NCBI RefSeq assembly: GCF_036227565.1
Contig: NZ_CP109460.1
Coordinates: 7,502,001 to 7,566,000, forward strand
From: Streptomyces sp. NBC_01454
GTDB lineage: Bacteria > Actinomycetota > Actinomycetes > Streptomycetales > Streptomycetaceae
Direction of reading: 5' to 3'
DNA length: 64,000 nucleotides
Numbering within the stretch: the stretch's first letter is position 1; each line of letters begins with the position of its first letter. A model generated the notes under the pieces. It did no database searches. It saw only the letters and a list, made by a program, of their open reading frames with translations, and was not told the origin of the DNA. Of the stretch, positions 30,028-38,678 are shown one piece after another. The translations under genes were made by a program, and so were the position numbers.

Positions 30028-32433
30028 TCAGGGATCCTCGGGCAGGTCGAGCCGGCGGGACGTGCCGGGGGCCAGCGCGAAGGAGCGCTCGCGCAGTCTC
30101 ACCCGCACCGGGGCGTTCTCGGAGGCCGGTACCGCGATCCGCACCTGCTCGGCACGGATGCGCAGATCGATGTCCCAGTGGCGGCGGTAGCGGATGCGCA
30201 CCCCGAATTTCGACAGCTCGGGCAGCGGTGCCGGGTCGAGCCACAGGGCCTGGTCGCGGGTCTCCAGGCCGGTCATGCCGCGCTGGACGAAATCCAGGGT
30301 GCCGGCCATCGCCCCCAGGTGGATGCCCTCCGCGGTGGTGCCGCCCTGGACGTCCGCCACGTCCCCGGTCAGCGCCTCCTCGCAGTACGTCCAGGCATCC
30401 GGACGGTGGACCCGGGCCAGGACCCAGGCGTGGACCAGGGCGCTGAGCGTGGAGCCGTGGCTGGTGCGGTGCAGATAGTGGTCGACGGTGGCGTGCCAGA
30501 TGTCGTCGTCGAGCGGACAGCCCAGCAGCCGGAACACCGAGGCGAGTTCGGCCGGCGAGAACAGATAGCCCAGCATCAGCACATCGGCCTGTTTGGAGGC
30601 CTGATAGCGGTTGACCGTGTCGCCCTCCGCCTCCAGGATCCGGTCCAGCCGTCGGATGTCCCCGTAGCGCCGCCGGTAGTCCGCCCAGTCGAGCTCGGCG
30701 AGCTCCTCGTACCCGGCGAACTGGCTGATCACGCCGCGGTGGTAGGGCACATGGAGCCGGTGGGCGATGTCGTCCCAGCGCTCGGGCTCCTCCGGGGCGA
30801 GCTGGAGACGCTCGGACAGCTGCCGCTGTGTGGCCTCGGGAAGCGTGTGGCACAGTTCGCGGGCGCGCAACAGCACCCAGGCCGCGGTGACGTTGGTGTA
30901 GGCGTTGTCGTCCACCCCCGCCTCGGCGGCTCCCGGATAGGCGTCGTGGTACTCGTCGGGACCGACGACCCCGCGGATCCGGTACCGGCCGAGGGCGGCG
31001 TCCCAGTCCGCGGCCGACGCCCAGAAGCGGGCGATCTGCACGAGCATCTCCGCGCCCCTGGTGTGCAGGAACTCCGTGTCGCCGCTGGCCTGTCCGTACT
31101 GCCACACGTTGTAGGCGATCGCCGATCCGACGTGGTGCTGGAGCCGGGAGCGGTCGGGCAGCCAGTGCCCCGAACGCGGGTTGAGATGGAACTGCTGGGT
31201 CTCCTCCCGGCCGTCACCGGCGCTCTGCCAGGGGTACATCGCCCCGGCGCGGCCGGCCTCCCCTGCCGCATGGCAGGCGGCGGGCAGCCGGCGGTAGCGG
31301 TAGTCGAGCAGGGCACGGGAGACCTGCGGCAGGTGCAGGTTCAAGAACGGCAGCACGAACAGCTCGTCCCAGAAGACGTGCCCGCGGTAGGCCTCACCGT
31401 GCAGACCTCGGGCCGGCACCCCGACGTCCAGCTCCGCGGTGTGCGGGGAGAGGGTCTGCAGCAGATGGAAGAGGTGCAGCCGCAGGATGCCGCCGGCCTC
31501 CCCGGGAACCTCCAGCCGGGCCTGGCGCCACAGGTTGTCCCAGGCGCGGCGGTGCGACGCCCGCAGCTGCCGGAAATGCGGGGCCAGGGCCACCCCGTCC
31601 ACCGCCGCGTGCAGCGGGCTGTCGATCGCCGGGTCGCGGGAGGTGTACAGCGCCACCGTCTTCTCCACGACCGCGGGGGTGCCGGCGGTGACCGGCAGCA
31701 CCAGCGAGTGGAAGGCGCGCAGGGCGGACAGCTGCGGCCGGGGCATCCCGTCGCGGCCGGCGGAGGCGCGGGTCCGGGCGGCCAGCGCGATCCGGATGTC
31801 CGAGTCGAGGGTCCGGCAGGTCAGCCACACCGTGTCCGGCCGCTCGTCACCGGTCTCCCAGCCCGTCAGGTGCTGGTCGGCCAGCGCGCGGTAGCGCGCG
31901 ATACCGGCGTTGCGGACCGCGCCGTCGATCCCCGACTCCACCTCCACCGCCCCCGACCAGCCGTGCGCGGTGAAACAGGTGCGCATCGCGGCCAGATGGG
32001 GATCCCCCATGTGCACCAGGCGGCCCTGTTCCACGCACAGGCGCCGTCCGGCCTCGTCCTCGTAGGCCGACCAGCGGGTCAGGGTGCCGTGCCGCAGGTC
32101 CAGGGTCTGCCGGTGCTCCGTCAGAAAGGGGTGGTCGGGGGAGAGCCAGGGGCCGGGGGCCGAGCCGGCGGGGCAGATCCGGTAGCGCAGCGGGAGCCAG
32201 TTGGGCAGATTGACCATGTCCTCGTTCTCGACGGTGTGGCCGTCGACGGTGGAGGTGAGGCGGTTGTAGCAGCCGGCGGCGTAGGTGCCCGGGTAGTGCG
32301 CCGGGCCGCCGAGCACCTCGGACGCCGCGCCGCGGGTGGCGAAGTAGCCGTTGCCGAGCGCGCAGAGCGATTCACGCAGCCGCTCGGTGCCCGCGTCGTA
32401 CCCCTCGTACGACCAGGTCCAGGCGCGCGTCAT
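30028..32433 (-). CDS. glycoside hydrolase family 65 phosphorylase
   Basis: An 801-residue GH65 enzyme. The N-terminal domain opens with LCALGNGYFATRGA. The (alpha/alpha)6 catalytic domain has HVFWDELFVLPFL, the general acid Glu494 in GVVGPDEYHDAYPG, and the phosphate/substrate segment YQASKQADVLMLGYLF and HRTSHGSTLS. GH65 members phosphorolyse maltose, trehalose or kojibiose to beta-glucose 1-phosphate. The ATG overlaps the stop of a beta-phosphoglucomutase-like gene, which would convert that product to glucose 6-phosphate. The same pair exists in mycobacteria (Rv3400-Rv3401). The precise disaccharide cannot be read from the sequence. Confidence 0.88.
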   Translation of the reverse strand: MTRAWTWSYEGYDAGTERLRESLCALGNGYFATRGAASEVLGGPAHYPGTYAAGCYNRLTSTVDGHTVENEDMVNLPNWLPLRYRICPAGSAPGPWLSPDHPFLTEHRQTLDLRHGTLTRWSAYEDEAGRRLCVEQGRLVHMGDPHLAAMRTCFTAHGWSGAVEVESGIDGAVRNAGIARYRALADQHLTGWETGDERPDTVWLTCRTLDSDIRIALAARTRASAGRDGMPRPQLSALRAFHSLVLPVTAGTPAVVEKTVALYTSRDPAIDSPLHAAVDGVALAPHFRQLRASHRRAWDNLWRQARLEVPGEAGGILRLHLFHLLQTLSPHTAELDVGVPARGLHGEAYRGHVFWDELFVLPFLNLHLPQVSRALLDYRYRRLPAACHAAGEAGRAGAMYPWQSAGDGREETQQFHLNPRSGHWLPDRSRLQHHVGSAIAYNVWQYGQASGDTEFLHTRGAEMLVQIARFWASAADWDAALGRYRIRGVVGPDEYHDAYPGAAEAGVDDNAYTNVTAAWVLLRARELCHTLPEATQRQLSERLQLAPEEPERWDDIAHRLHVPYHRGVISQFAGYEELAELDWADYRRRYGDIRRLDRILEAEGDTVNRYQASKQADVLMLGYLFSPAELASVFRLLGCPLDDDIWHATVDHYLHRTSHGSTLSALVHAWVLARVHRPDAWTYCEEALTGDVADVQGGTTAEGIHLGAMAGTLDFVQRGMTGLETRDQALWLDPAPLPELSKFGVRIRYRRHWDIDLRIRAEQVRIAVPASENAPVRVRLRERSFALAPGTSRRLDLPEDP

Positions 32434-33194
32434 CCGCCCTCCCCGGGCAGCAGCAGCTCGCCGGGGTCGGACACCACCACATCGGCGCCGCGCCGGCGCA
32501 GCGCGGCGGCGCTGTGCGGTCCGGCCGTCCGGTCCACGCCCACCACCAGCCCGAAACCACCGCGGCGGCCGGCCTCGACCCCGGCCAGGGCGTCCTCCAC
32601 CACGGCGGTGTCGTGGGCCGGGACCCCGAGCCGGCGGGCCGCCTCCATGAAGAGCGCCGGGTCCGGTTTGCCCGGCAGCCCCAGCCGGTGCGCCTCGTTG
32701 CCGTCCACCACGGCGTGGAAGAGCGGGCGCACCTCGGCCGCGGTGAGCAGCTCGGTGGCATGGCGGGACGCGGAGACCGCGGCGCACGGCACCCCGAGGT
32801 CCCGCAGCGCGTGCAGCAGGCGCACGGTGCCGGGCCAGGTGGCGAGGGGACGGGTGTGCAGCCGCGCGGTGAACAGCTCGTCCTTACGGGCCGCGACGGC
32901 GCGGACGGTGGCCGTGCCCGGGGCGTCGTGCACGTCGCCGAGCGGCAGTTCGAGGCCCCGCGCACGCAGGAACTCCGCCGCCCCGTCCTCCCGCGTGCGG
33001 CCGTCGACATACCGCAGGTAGTCATCCACCGGGTCGAAGGGGCGCTGCCCGCCCGCGGCCGACAGACACGCGTCGAAGGCGTCCTTCCAGGCCGCGGCGT
33101 GCACGGCGGCGGAGTCGGTGATGACCCCGTCGGTGTCGAAGACCACGGCCCGCAGCGAGCGCAGCGGCGCTGCCAGGGACGGCGCACCGGTCAT
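32430..33194 (-). CDS. beta-phosphoglucomutase-like HAD phosphatase
   Basis: About 254 residues of the HAD superfamily with a cap domain. The nucleophile Asp20 and acid/base Asp22 are in VVFDTDGVITDSAAVH. Motif II is PCAAVSASRHAT, motif III lysine is in GLPGKPDPALFMEAARRL, and motif IV is AVVEDALAGVEAG. This layout fits beta-phosphoglucomutase, interconverting beta-glucose 1- and 6-phosphate. Its coupling to a GH65 phosphorylase (4-base overlap) supports that. GGAAAG precedes the ATG chosen at 33194. An upstream in-frame ATG has no ribosome site. Confidence 0.85.
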   Translation of the reverse strand: MTGAPSLAAPLRSLRAVVFDTDGVITDSAAVHAAAWKDAFDACLSAAGGQRPFDPVDDYLRYVDGRTREDGAAEFLRARGLELPLGDVHDAPGTATVRAVAARKDELFTARLHTRPLATWPGTVRLLHALRDLGVPCAAVSASRHATELLTAAEVRPLFHAVVDGNEAHRLGLPGKPDPALFMEAARRLGVPAHDTAVVEDALAGVEAGRRGGFGLVVGVDRTAGPHSAAALRRRGADVVVSDPGELLLPGEGG

Positions 33195-33302
33195 GGTGAC
33201 TTTCCGTTCGTCGGAGTGTCCCTTCCATGGCACCACGGCTACCGGCCGGGGGCGCGCCGCATGCGGCCCCGGAACCGTCCCCGGCGGCGGATCCGCCGTG
33301 CG

Positions 33303-33878
33303 TCAAGCCGCCGGCTGCCCCCACCGGGGGTCCTCGGCCGCCCACTCCCGCTCCCACTGGGCATAGCGCCGGCGGTTCAGCAGGGCGTGGCCGGCGCGCT
33401 CGGCGCCGAAGAGCAGCAGACCGGCCGAGGTCCCGGTCACGGTGCCGACCGCGATGCTCTCGCCGGAGGCCCGGCCCGGTGTGACGGGGTCGCGGATCAG
33501 CGTCCCGTGGCGGTCGAGCCAGACGGCCGTCCGGTCGCCGGCCCGCAGGTCCGGTGCCACCGCCGTCGGCCCCGTCCGGGCCCGGCCGTCGGCGGCCGTC
33601 CAGCGCACCGTGGCGTGGGTGCGGGTGCCGAGGCCACCGGTGAGGTCCACCCCGATGCGGGCCGGCGGGTCCTCGGTCAGCACCGCCGCGACGGTGTGCC
33701 GGCCCTGTTGCTGCTGGGCCGCGCCGGCGTCCACCGCGTGGCCGGCCGCGAGTCCGGCGGCCGGTGCGCCCACCACGATCAGCACGCCGGTGACCAGCGC
33801 CAGCCAGGCCTCCGCCACATCCGACCGCCGGCGCAGCGGACCGCGCCGCCACGGCCGGAGCAATGCGCTGAGAGTCAT
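33303..33878 (-). CDS. Rv1733c-like membrane protein
   Basis: A 191-residue protein with two predicted membrane helices: VAEAWLALVTGVLIVVGAPAAGLAAGH near residue 30 and IAVGTVTGTSAGLLLFGAERAGHAL near residue 150. The loop between carries VLTEDPPARIGVDL and WTAADGRARTGPTAVAP. This is the pattern of the Rv1733c family, a DosR-regulated latency antigen family in Mycobacterium that is common in Streptomyces. The ATG at 33878 follows AGGGGGTG. It diverges from the neighbouring universal stress protein gene. Function is unknown in any organism to my knowledge. Confidence 0.75.
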   Translation of the reverse strand: MTLSALLRPWRRGPLRRRSDVAEAWLALVTGVLIVVGAPAAGLAAGHAVDAGAAQQQQGRHTVAAVLTEDPPARIGVDLTGGLGTRTHATVRWTAADGRARTGPTAVAPDLRAGDRTAVWLDRHGTLIRDPVTPGRASGESIAVGTVTGTSAGLLLFGAERAGHALLNRRRYAQWEREWAAEDPRWGQPAA

Positions 33879-33933
33879 CACGCACCCCCTGCATCTGCCC
33901 CGACTGTGGCATGCCGCGCACGGCCGCCAGCAG

Positions 33934-33947
33934 GGGCCGAACGGCCC
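33934..33947. promoter_or_regulatory. perfect palindrome in divergent stress-gene promoter
   Basis: GGGCCGAACGGCCC is a 14-bp inverted repeat with a 2-base centre. It lies between the divergent Rv1733c-like and universal stress protein genes. A looser partial copy, GGGGGCCATTCGGG, follows at 33954. DosR/OsdR-type response regulators bind GGGAC/GGCCC-flanked palindromes, so it is a candidate hypoxia-regulator site. I recall that consensus only approximately. Confidence 0.4.
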
Positions 33948-34078
33948 TCGACGGGGGCCATTCGGGAAGCGGCGCACCGGGCGCCGCAGCCCGGCCGGAC
34001 CCTGCACACCGCGGAGCACGGTGCGACCGTGGCAGTACGCACAACGTCTTCGCCGATGCCGGGAAGGAAGTGGCGGCG

Positions 34079-34954
34079 ATGGGGCATCCGCTGGTCGTGG
34101 GGCTCGACGGATCCGACTCCGCCTTCCGGTCACTGGACTGGGCGGTGGACGAGGCGGTCCGCCACGGGCTCCCGCTGCGCATCGTGCACGCCTCCAGCTG
34201 GGAGCACTACGAGGGCGCCGCGCCCGCACAGGACCCGGAACGCCCCGGCGAGCAGATCTTCGAGGAGGCCGTGGTGGCCTCCGCCGCCGAGCACGCCCGC
34301 CTGCGGAACGCGGAGCTCAAGATCACCGCCGAGGTGCTGGCCGGCGATCCGGTCACCACCCTGCTCAACGAGGCACTCCACGCGTCGGCGCTGGTCCTGG
34401 GCTCACGGGGGCACGGCGAGTTCACCGGACTGCTGCTCGGGTCGGTCGGCCTGGCGGTCGCGGCGCGCGCCAAGTGCCCGGTGATCGTGGTGCGCGGTGA
34501 CGCCGCCGGACTGGCGGGCACGCACGGGCGCATCCTCCTCGGGGTCGACGACCCGGCCGCGGCCGCCACGGCCGTCCGCTTCGCCTTCCGCGAGGCCGAG
34601 GCCCGCCACTGCACCCTCCTGGCCGTCTGCGCCTGGCCGCTCCCCGTCCACGGGACCGACGACGCCTCGCTGCCCGCCGGGAGCCCCCGGCACGCCCAGG
34701 AGGAGCGGGCGGCGGAGCTGCTGGACGAGGCACTGGCGGAAGCGGCCAGGGAGCATCCGGCGGTGCGGGTGCGCCGCGCCACCGTCGAGGGACCGGCCCA
34801 CAAGGTGCTGGTGCACCGCGCCGCCGCCGCGGATCTGCTGGTGGTGGGGGTACAGCGCCGCCACGGCCACTTCGGGGTCCAGCCCGGCCGGGTCGCGCAC
34901 CACGCGCTGTGTCATGCCGAGTGCCCCGTGGCGGTCGTACCCCAGCACCCGTGA
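34079..34954 (+). CDS. universal stress protein, tandem UspA domains
   Basis: A 291-residue protein with two Usp domains. The first begins PLVVGLDGSDSAFRSLDWAV and has the ATP-binding motif LGSRGHGEFTGLLLGSVG. The second begins ILLGVDDPAAAATAVRFAF and has a degenerate nucleotide loop (GVQRRHGHFGVQPGRVAHH). Such tandem proteins are abundant in actinobacterial dormancy regulons. The ATG lies at 34079 with GGAAGTGG upstream. The gene is divergent from the Rv1733c-like gene and convergent with the polyphosphate kinase gene. Confidence 0.88.
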   Translation: MGHPLVVGLDGSDSAFRSLDWAVDEAVRHGLPLRIVHASSWEHYEGAAPAQDPERPGEQIFEEAVVASAAEHARLRNAELKITAEVLAGDPVTTLLNEALHASALVLGSRGHGEFTGLLLGSVGLAVAARAKCPVIVVRGDAAGLAGTHGRILLGVDDPAAAATAVRFAFREAEARHCTLLAVCAWPLPVHGTDDASLPAGSPRHAQEERAAELLDEALAEAAREHPAVRVRRATVEGPAHKVLVHRAAAADLLVVGVQRRHGHFGVQPGRVAHHALCHAECPVAVVPQHP

Positions 34955-34964
34955 CGCCCGCGCC

Positions 34965-35783
34965 TCACGGCTCCAGCCGGGCCGCGTGATCGGGCACATA
35001 CGTCTGGAGGTCCCGGGGCGGCCGCTGATAGCCGGTGGCCGCAGGCCGCGCCGGGATGTCCAGCGCCGGCAGGGCGATCTCGTGATACGGCACGCTCGAC
35101 AGCAGATGGGCGATCATGTTCAGCCGGGCCCGCCGCTTGTCGTCGCTCTCGACGACGTACCAGGGTGACTCCGCGATGTCCGTGTGGACGAACATCTCGT
35201 CCTTGGCCCGCGAATACTCCTCCCAGCGGGTCAGCGACTCAAGGTCCATGGGGGAGAGCTTCCAGCGCCGTGCCGGGTCCTCCAGCCGGCGCCGGAAACG
35301 CTGCTCCTGCACCTCGTCACTCACCGAGAACCAGTACTTGCGCAGCAGGATCCCGTCCTCCACCAGCATCCGCTCGAAGACCGGGCACTGGCGCAGAAAC
35401 CGCTGGTGCTCGGCCGGTGTGCAGAACCCCATGACCCGCTCGACACCGGCCCGGTTGTACCAACTGCGGTCGAACAGCACCATCTCGCCCGCCGCCGGAA
35501 GGTGTTCCGCATAACGCTGGAAGTACCACTGGGTGCGCTCCCGCTCGGTGGGGCGCGGCAGTGCCACGATCCGGGCGACCCGGGGATTGAGGTACTCCGT
35601 CACCCGCTTGATGGTGCTTCCCTTGCCGGCCGCGTCCCGCCCCTCGAAGACCACGACCAGCCGGGCCCCCTCGCCGCGTACCCACTCCTGGAGTGTGACC
35701 AGTTCGGTCTGGAGCCGGTGGAGCTCCCGCTCGTAGAGCGACCGTGACAGCTTCCCGGAACCGTTGCCGCGCTTGTCCGCCAT
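34965..35783 (-). CDS. ppk2: polyphosphate kinase 2
   Basis: A 272-residue PPK2-family enzyme. The Walker A loop is FEGRDAAGKGSTIKRV, the Walker B/lid segment is VLFDRSWYNRAGVERVMGFC, and RRWKLSPMDLESLTRWEEYSRAKDEMF is the family signature. It transfers phosphate between polyphosphate and nucleoside diphosphates. Being about 270 residues, it is a one-domain PPK2. It lies between stress-response genes, consistent with energy maintenance under limitation. Which of ADP or GDP it prefers cannot be judged here. Confidence 0.92.
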   Translation of the reverse strand: MADKRGNGSGKLSRSLYERELHRLQTELVTLQEWVRGEGARLVVVFEGRDAAGKGSTIKRVTEYLNPRVARIVALPRPTERERTQWYFQRYAEHLPAAGEMVLFDRSWYNRAGVERVMGFCTPAEHQRFLRQCPVFERMLVEDGILLRKYWFSVSDEVQEQRFRRRLEDPARRWKLSPMDLESLTRWEEYSRAKDEMFVHTDIAESPWYVVESDDKRRARLNMIAHLLSSVPYHEIALPALDIPARPAATGYQRPPRDLQTYVPDHAARLEP

Positions 35784-35815
35784 GCCACGACGTTACGGGA
35801 AATGCCCCCAAGGAC

Positions 35816-37162
35816 TCAGGCGTGCGTGCCGAACGGGGCCAGCACCTCCCGCTCGATCCGCCGCCGGACGCGCTCGGTCAGGGTGGCGAGCCGCTTCGAC
35901 ATCTTCGCCCGCGCGGCGTGCGGCGCCCGGATGTACCGGGCGGTGGCGGGCAGCTCCGCGACATCGGCCACGACGCGCCGCCGGGCGTCGTCGAGCCGGC
36001 CGCGCGCCGTGCTGCGCCGCCCGTCGCGCATCAGCGTCTCCAGCAGCGGTGAACTCCCGGCCGGGAGCGGCTCGTCGGCCAGGGCGATCACATCGTGGCA
36101 GCCGGGGCGGCGGAAGATCTGCTTACGGCCCGGGGCGGTGAGCTTCGCCGCGGACAGCTTCATCACCGGGCGCCCGTCGTAGGCGACCAGCTTGTACGCC
36201 GAGTCCAGGGAGGGGGCGTCCGCGCTCACCCCGACGCGGGTACCCACCGCGTAGACATCGACCGGCGCCCCCGCACGTCTCAGGTCGTGCACGGCGTATT
36301 CGTCCAGCCCGCCGCTGGCGACGATGCGCACCTGGGGAAGCCCCGCGTTGTCCAGGATCGCGCGGGCCCGGCAGGCGAGTTCCGCGAGGTCACCGCTGTC
36401 CAGCCGGATGGCCGACCCGTCGCCGCGCCCCAGCGCGTTGAGCACCCGTGCCGCCGCCGCGACGCCGGACTCGGTGTCGTAGGTGTCCACGAGCAGGGTC
36501 ACCGGACCGGGGTGGCACAGCGCGAACGCGGTGAAGGCCGCTTCCTCGTCCTCGAACGCCTCGACGTAGGAGTGCGCCATCGTGCCCACCGCCGTCAGGT
36601 CCTCGGCGTGCGCCGCCGCCACATTGCTGGTGCCCGCGAAACCGGTCATGGCGCCCAGCCGGGCCACCTGGTGGGCGGCCGCGGTCCCGTGGGTGCGGCG
36701 CAGCGAGAAGTCCACGAGGTCCCGCCCCTGCGCGGCGATCACACAGCGCACGCACTTCGAGGCGATCGTCGTCTGATGGCTGAGGTGGTTGAGCACGAAG
36801 GTCTCCACGAGCTGCGCCTGCGGCAGCGGGGCGGTGATCTCCAGCAGCGGCTCACCCGCCAGCACCACCCGCCCCTCCGGCACCGCCCGGACCTCGCCGG
36901 TGAAGCGCATGTCCAGCAGCGGCGCCAGCTCCTTCGCCGGCCGTTGCAGCGCCTCGGCGAACACCTCGACATCCTCGTGTCCGAGGTGGAAGCCGGAGAG
37001 GAAATCGAGGACCGTCTCGGCACCGGCGGCGATCAGAAAGCCCCGCTCCGGTGGCAGCGCCCGCACGAAGCAGCTGAAGGTCGCCGGCTGTGTCATGCCC
37101 TCGCGCAGATACGACAGGGCCATGGTCACCTCGTACAGGTCGGTGCTGGTCGCCTCCGACAT
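35816..37162 (-). CDS. pncB: nicotinate phosphoribosyltransferase
   Basis: A 448-residue NAPRTase of the NAD salvage pathway. Motifs: TDLYEVTMALSYLREGM at the start, DFSLRRTHGTAAAHQVARL around the catalytic histidine, GTSNVAAAHAEDLTAVGTMAHSYVEAF, TLLVDTYDTESGV, RLDSGDLAELA and IVASGGLDEYAV. Nicotinate and PRPP, with ATP, form nicotinate mononucleotide. GGAAGGAG is 6 bases before the ATG. NAD salvage genes often belong to hypoxia/dormancy clusters, and this one sits between PPK2 and a DUF1876 gene. Confidence 0.92.
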   Translation of the reverse strand: MSEATSTDLYEVTMALSYLREGMTQPATFSCFVRALPPERGFLIAAGAETVLDFLSGFHLGHEDVEVFAEALQRPAKELAPLLDMRFTGEVRAVPEGRVVLAGEPLLEITAPLPQAQLVETFVLNHLSHQTTIASKCVRCVIAAQGRDLVDFSLRRTHGTAAAHQVARLGAMTGFAGTSNVAAAHAEDLTAVGTMAHSYVEAFEDEEAAFTAFALCHPGPVTLLVDTYDTESGVAAAARVLNALGRGDGSAIRLDSGDLAELACRARAILDNAGLPQVRIVASGGLDEYAVHDLRRAGAPVDVYAVGTRVGVSADAPSLDSAYKLVAYDGRPVMKLSAAKLTAPGRKQIFRRPGCHDVIALADEPLPAGSSPLLETLMRDGRRSTARGRLDDARRRVVADVAELPATARYIRAPHAARAKMSKRLATLTERVRRRIEREVLAPFGTHA

Positions 37163-37221
37163 GGCCGACTCCTTCCGCGGGCGGGCCGCCGGCCGCGCGG
37201 GGGCCGGTGCCCGCACCGGGC

Positions 37222-37521
37222 TCACGCCATCGCGCTCGTCCAGCCGTAGGCGACGCGCTGCTCACGCCGCGGCGGTGCGGCGCCGACGCCTTCGAGGTCC
37301 TTGTCGGCCACCCTCAGCAGCTGCCCGGCGAGGTCCCGCATCGCCCGCCCGGCCGCGAGCTCGTCGCCGATCTCCGGTACGTCACGGTCGTCGGGGCTGC
37401 ACCGGGCCGTGCCCTGGCCGGTGAGCGTGGTGGTTCCGGTGTGGACCGCCACGCGCGCCGTGGTCCGTCCGTCCTCCTCGACGAGGTACAGCCGGACGGG
37501 CCACTCGACTGTGTGTCCCAT
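37222..37521 (-). CDS. DUF1876 protein (Rv1738/Rv2632c type)
   Basis: A 99-residue protein: WPVRLYLVEEDGRTTARVAV at the N-terminus, then LTGQGTARCSPDDRDVPEIGDELAAGRAMRDLAGQLLRVAD. This is the DUF1876 pattern. Family members Rv1738 and Rv2632c are strongly induced in dormant mycobacteria, and their fold resembles ribosome-hibernation factors. A role in translational shutdown is therefore plausible but unproven. It lies 59 bases upstream of pncB on the same strand and may share its transcript. Confidence 0.8.
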   Translation of the reverse strand: MGHTVEWPVRLYLVEEDGRTTARVAVHTGTTTLTGQGTARCSPDDRDVPEIGDELAAGRAMRDLAGQLLRVADKDLEGVGAAPPRREQRVAYGWTSAMA

Positions 37522-37676
37522 GGATTGCCTCCGCTTCCTTCCCGGGCGCCGCCTCCCGAGCCCGCGGACGGGCGCGACCGGGGCCGCCTGTGCCGGCAGC
37601 CGGTCCGGGCATCAGCGCCCTCACCGCCATCATCCGCCTTCCGCAGCGGGTCGGCCTGTGGCGGCCGCGGGCCGTC

Positions 37677-38570
37677 TCAGCCCCTGGACGGCGACATGTC
37701 GTGCGGCACCACGGCCACCGGACACGGAGCGCGGTGGACGACCGACTGGACGACACGGCCGATCCGCGGCCCGGGCAGCCGGTAGCGGTGCCGGTGCCGG
37801 CGGCCGACGATGAGCAGCTCGGCGTCCGCGGAGTGGTGCACCAGCGCCGGCGCCGGGCTCTCCATCGCCACCCGGTCGTCCACCGGCAGATCCGGATACT
37901 TCTCCCGCCAGGGGACCAGCGCCGCGGACAGCTCCTCGTGGGCGTCGTGCGCCGCCTCCCGGGCGGCGGCCGGCTCCACCCCTCCGCCGCGGTTGTACGC
38001 ATACGAGGGCAGGTGCCGGCCGTGCAGCACCCGCAGGGTGGTCCCGCGCCTGGAGGCGGTGGCGAAGGCGAAGTCGAGCAGCGACGCACACGGGTCGTGC
38101 AGGCTCAGCCCCACCAGCACGGCGCTGTCCCGCTCCGCCGCCGCGGCCTCCTGCCGGGCGTGCACCAAAACCGTGGGCGCATTGCTGCACGGCACCAGCT
38201 TCAGTCCCAGCTCGCCGAGGGCGTAGCGGGACACCGGGCCCAGGTCCTGGGCGCCCAGGACCAGCAGGTCCGAGACCTCCGCGGCCTCGCGGAGGGCGTC
38301 CAGCGGGTCCTTGGGCACCAGCGCCATCTCCACCGGGAGGTCCGGGAAGCGGGAGCGCACCTCCGCGGCGGCGTCGTGCATCATCCGGTGGGGCCAGTAG
38401 TTCTGGTCGCGGTCGGCCGGCGGGCGGGTCTTCGTCTCGGGCGCCAGCAGCACCCAGGCGTGCAGCAGCCGCAGATGTGCCTGCCGCAGCTGCGCCTCGC
38501 GCGCCGCCCACAGGACCGCCGACAGGGATTCGGGCGTACCGTCCACCCCTGCGGTGATGACATCCTTCAT
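37677..38570 (-). CDS. universal stress protein, tandem UspA domains
   Basis: A 297-residue tandem Usp protein. The first domain begins VITAGVDGTPESLSAVLWAA and has LLVLGAQDLGPVSRYALGEL. The second begins SAVLVGLSLHDPCASLLDFAF and ends with LIVGRRHRHRYRLPGPRIGRVV and CPVAVVPHD. The second nucleotide loop (G-x2-x9-G pattern) is better preserved than in the other Usp gene here. It is the most upstream gene of a minus-strand series with the DUF1876 and pncB genes. Confidence 0.87.
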   Translation of the reverse strand: MKDVITAGVDGTPESLSAVLWAAREAQLRQAHLRLLHAWVLLAPETKTRPPADRDQNYWPHRMMHDAAAEVRSRFPDLPVEMALVPKDPLDALREAAEVSDLLVLGAQDLGPVSRYALGELGLKLVPCSNAPTVLVHARQEAAAAERDSAVLVGLSLHDPCASLLDFAFATASRRGTTLRVLHGRHLPSYAYNRGGGVEPAAAREAAHDAHEELSAALVPWREKYPDLPVDDRVAMESPAPALVHHSADAELLIVGRRHRHRYRLPGPRIGRVVQSVVHRAPCPVAVVPHDMSPSRG

Positions 38571-38678
38571 GGTCTCGTTCCGATCCGGCGCGCTAGGTCG
38601 GTCCGCGCCTACACCCCACGGTGCGCGGCCCCGGCCGCCGCGTCATGAGACTTTCGTCACCTACCGGACCGCCCTTCG

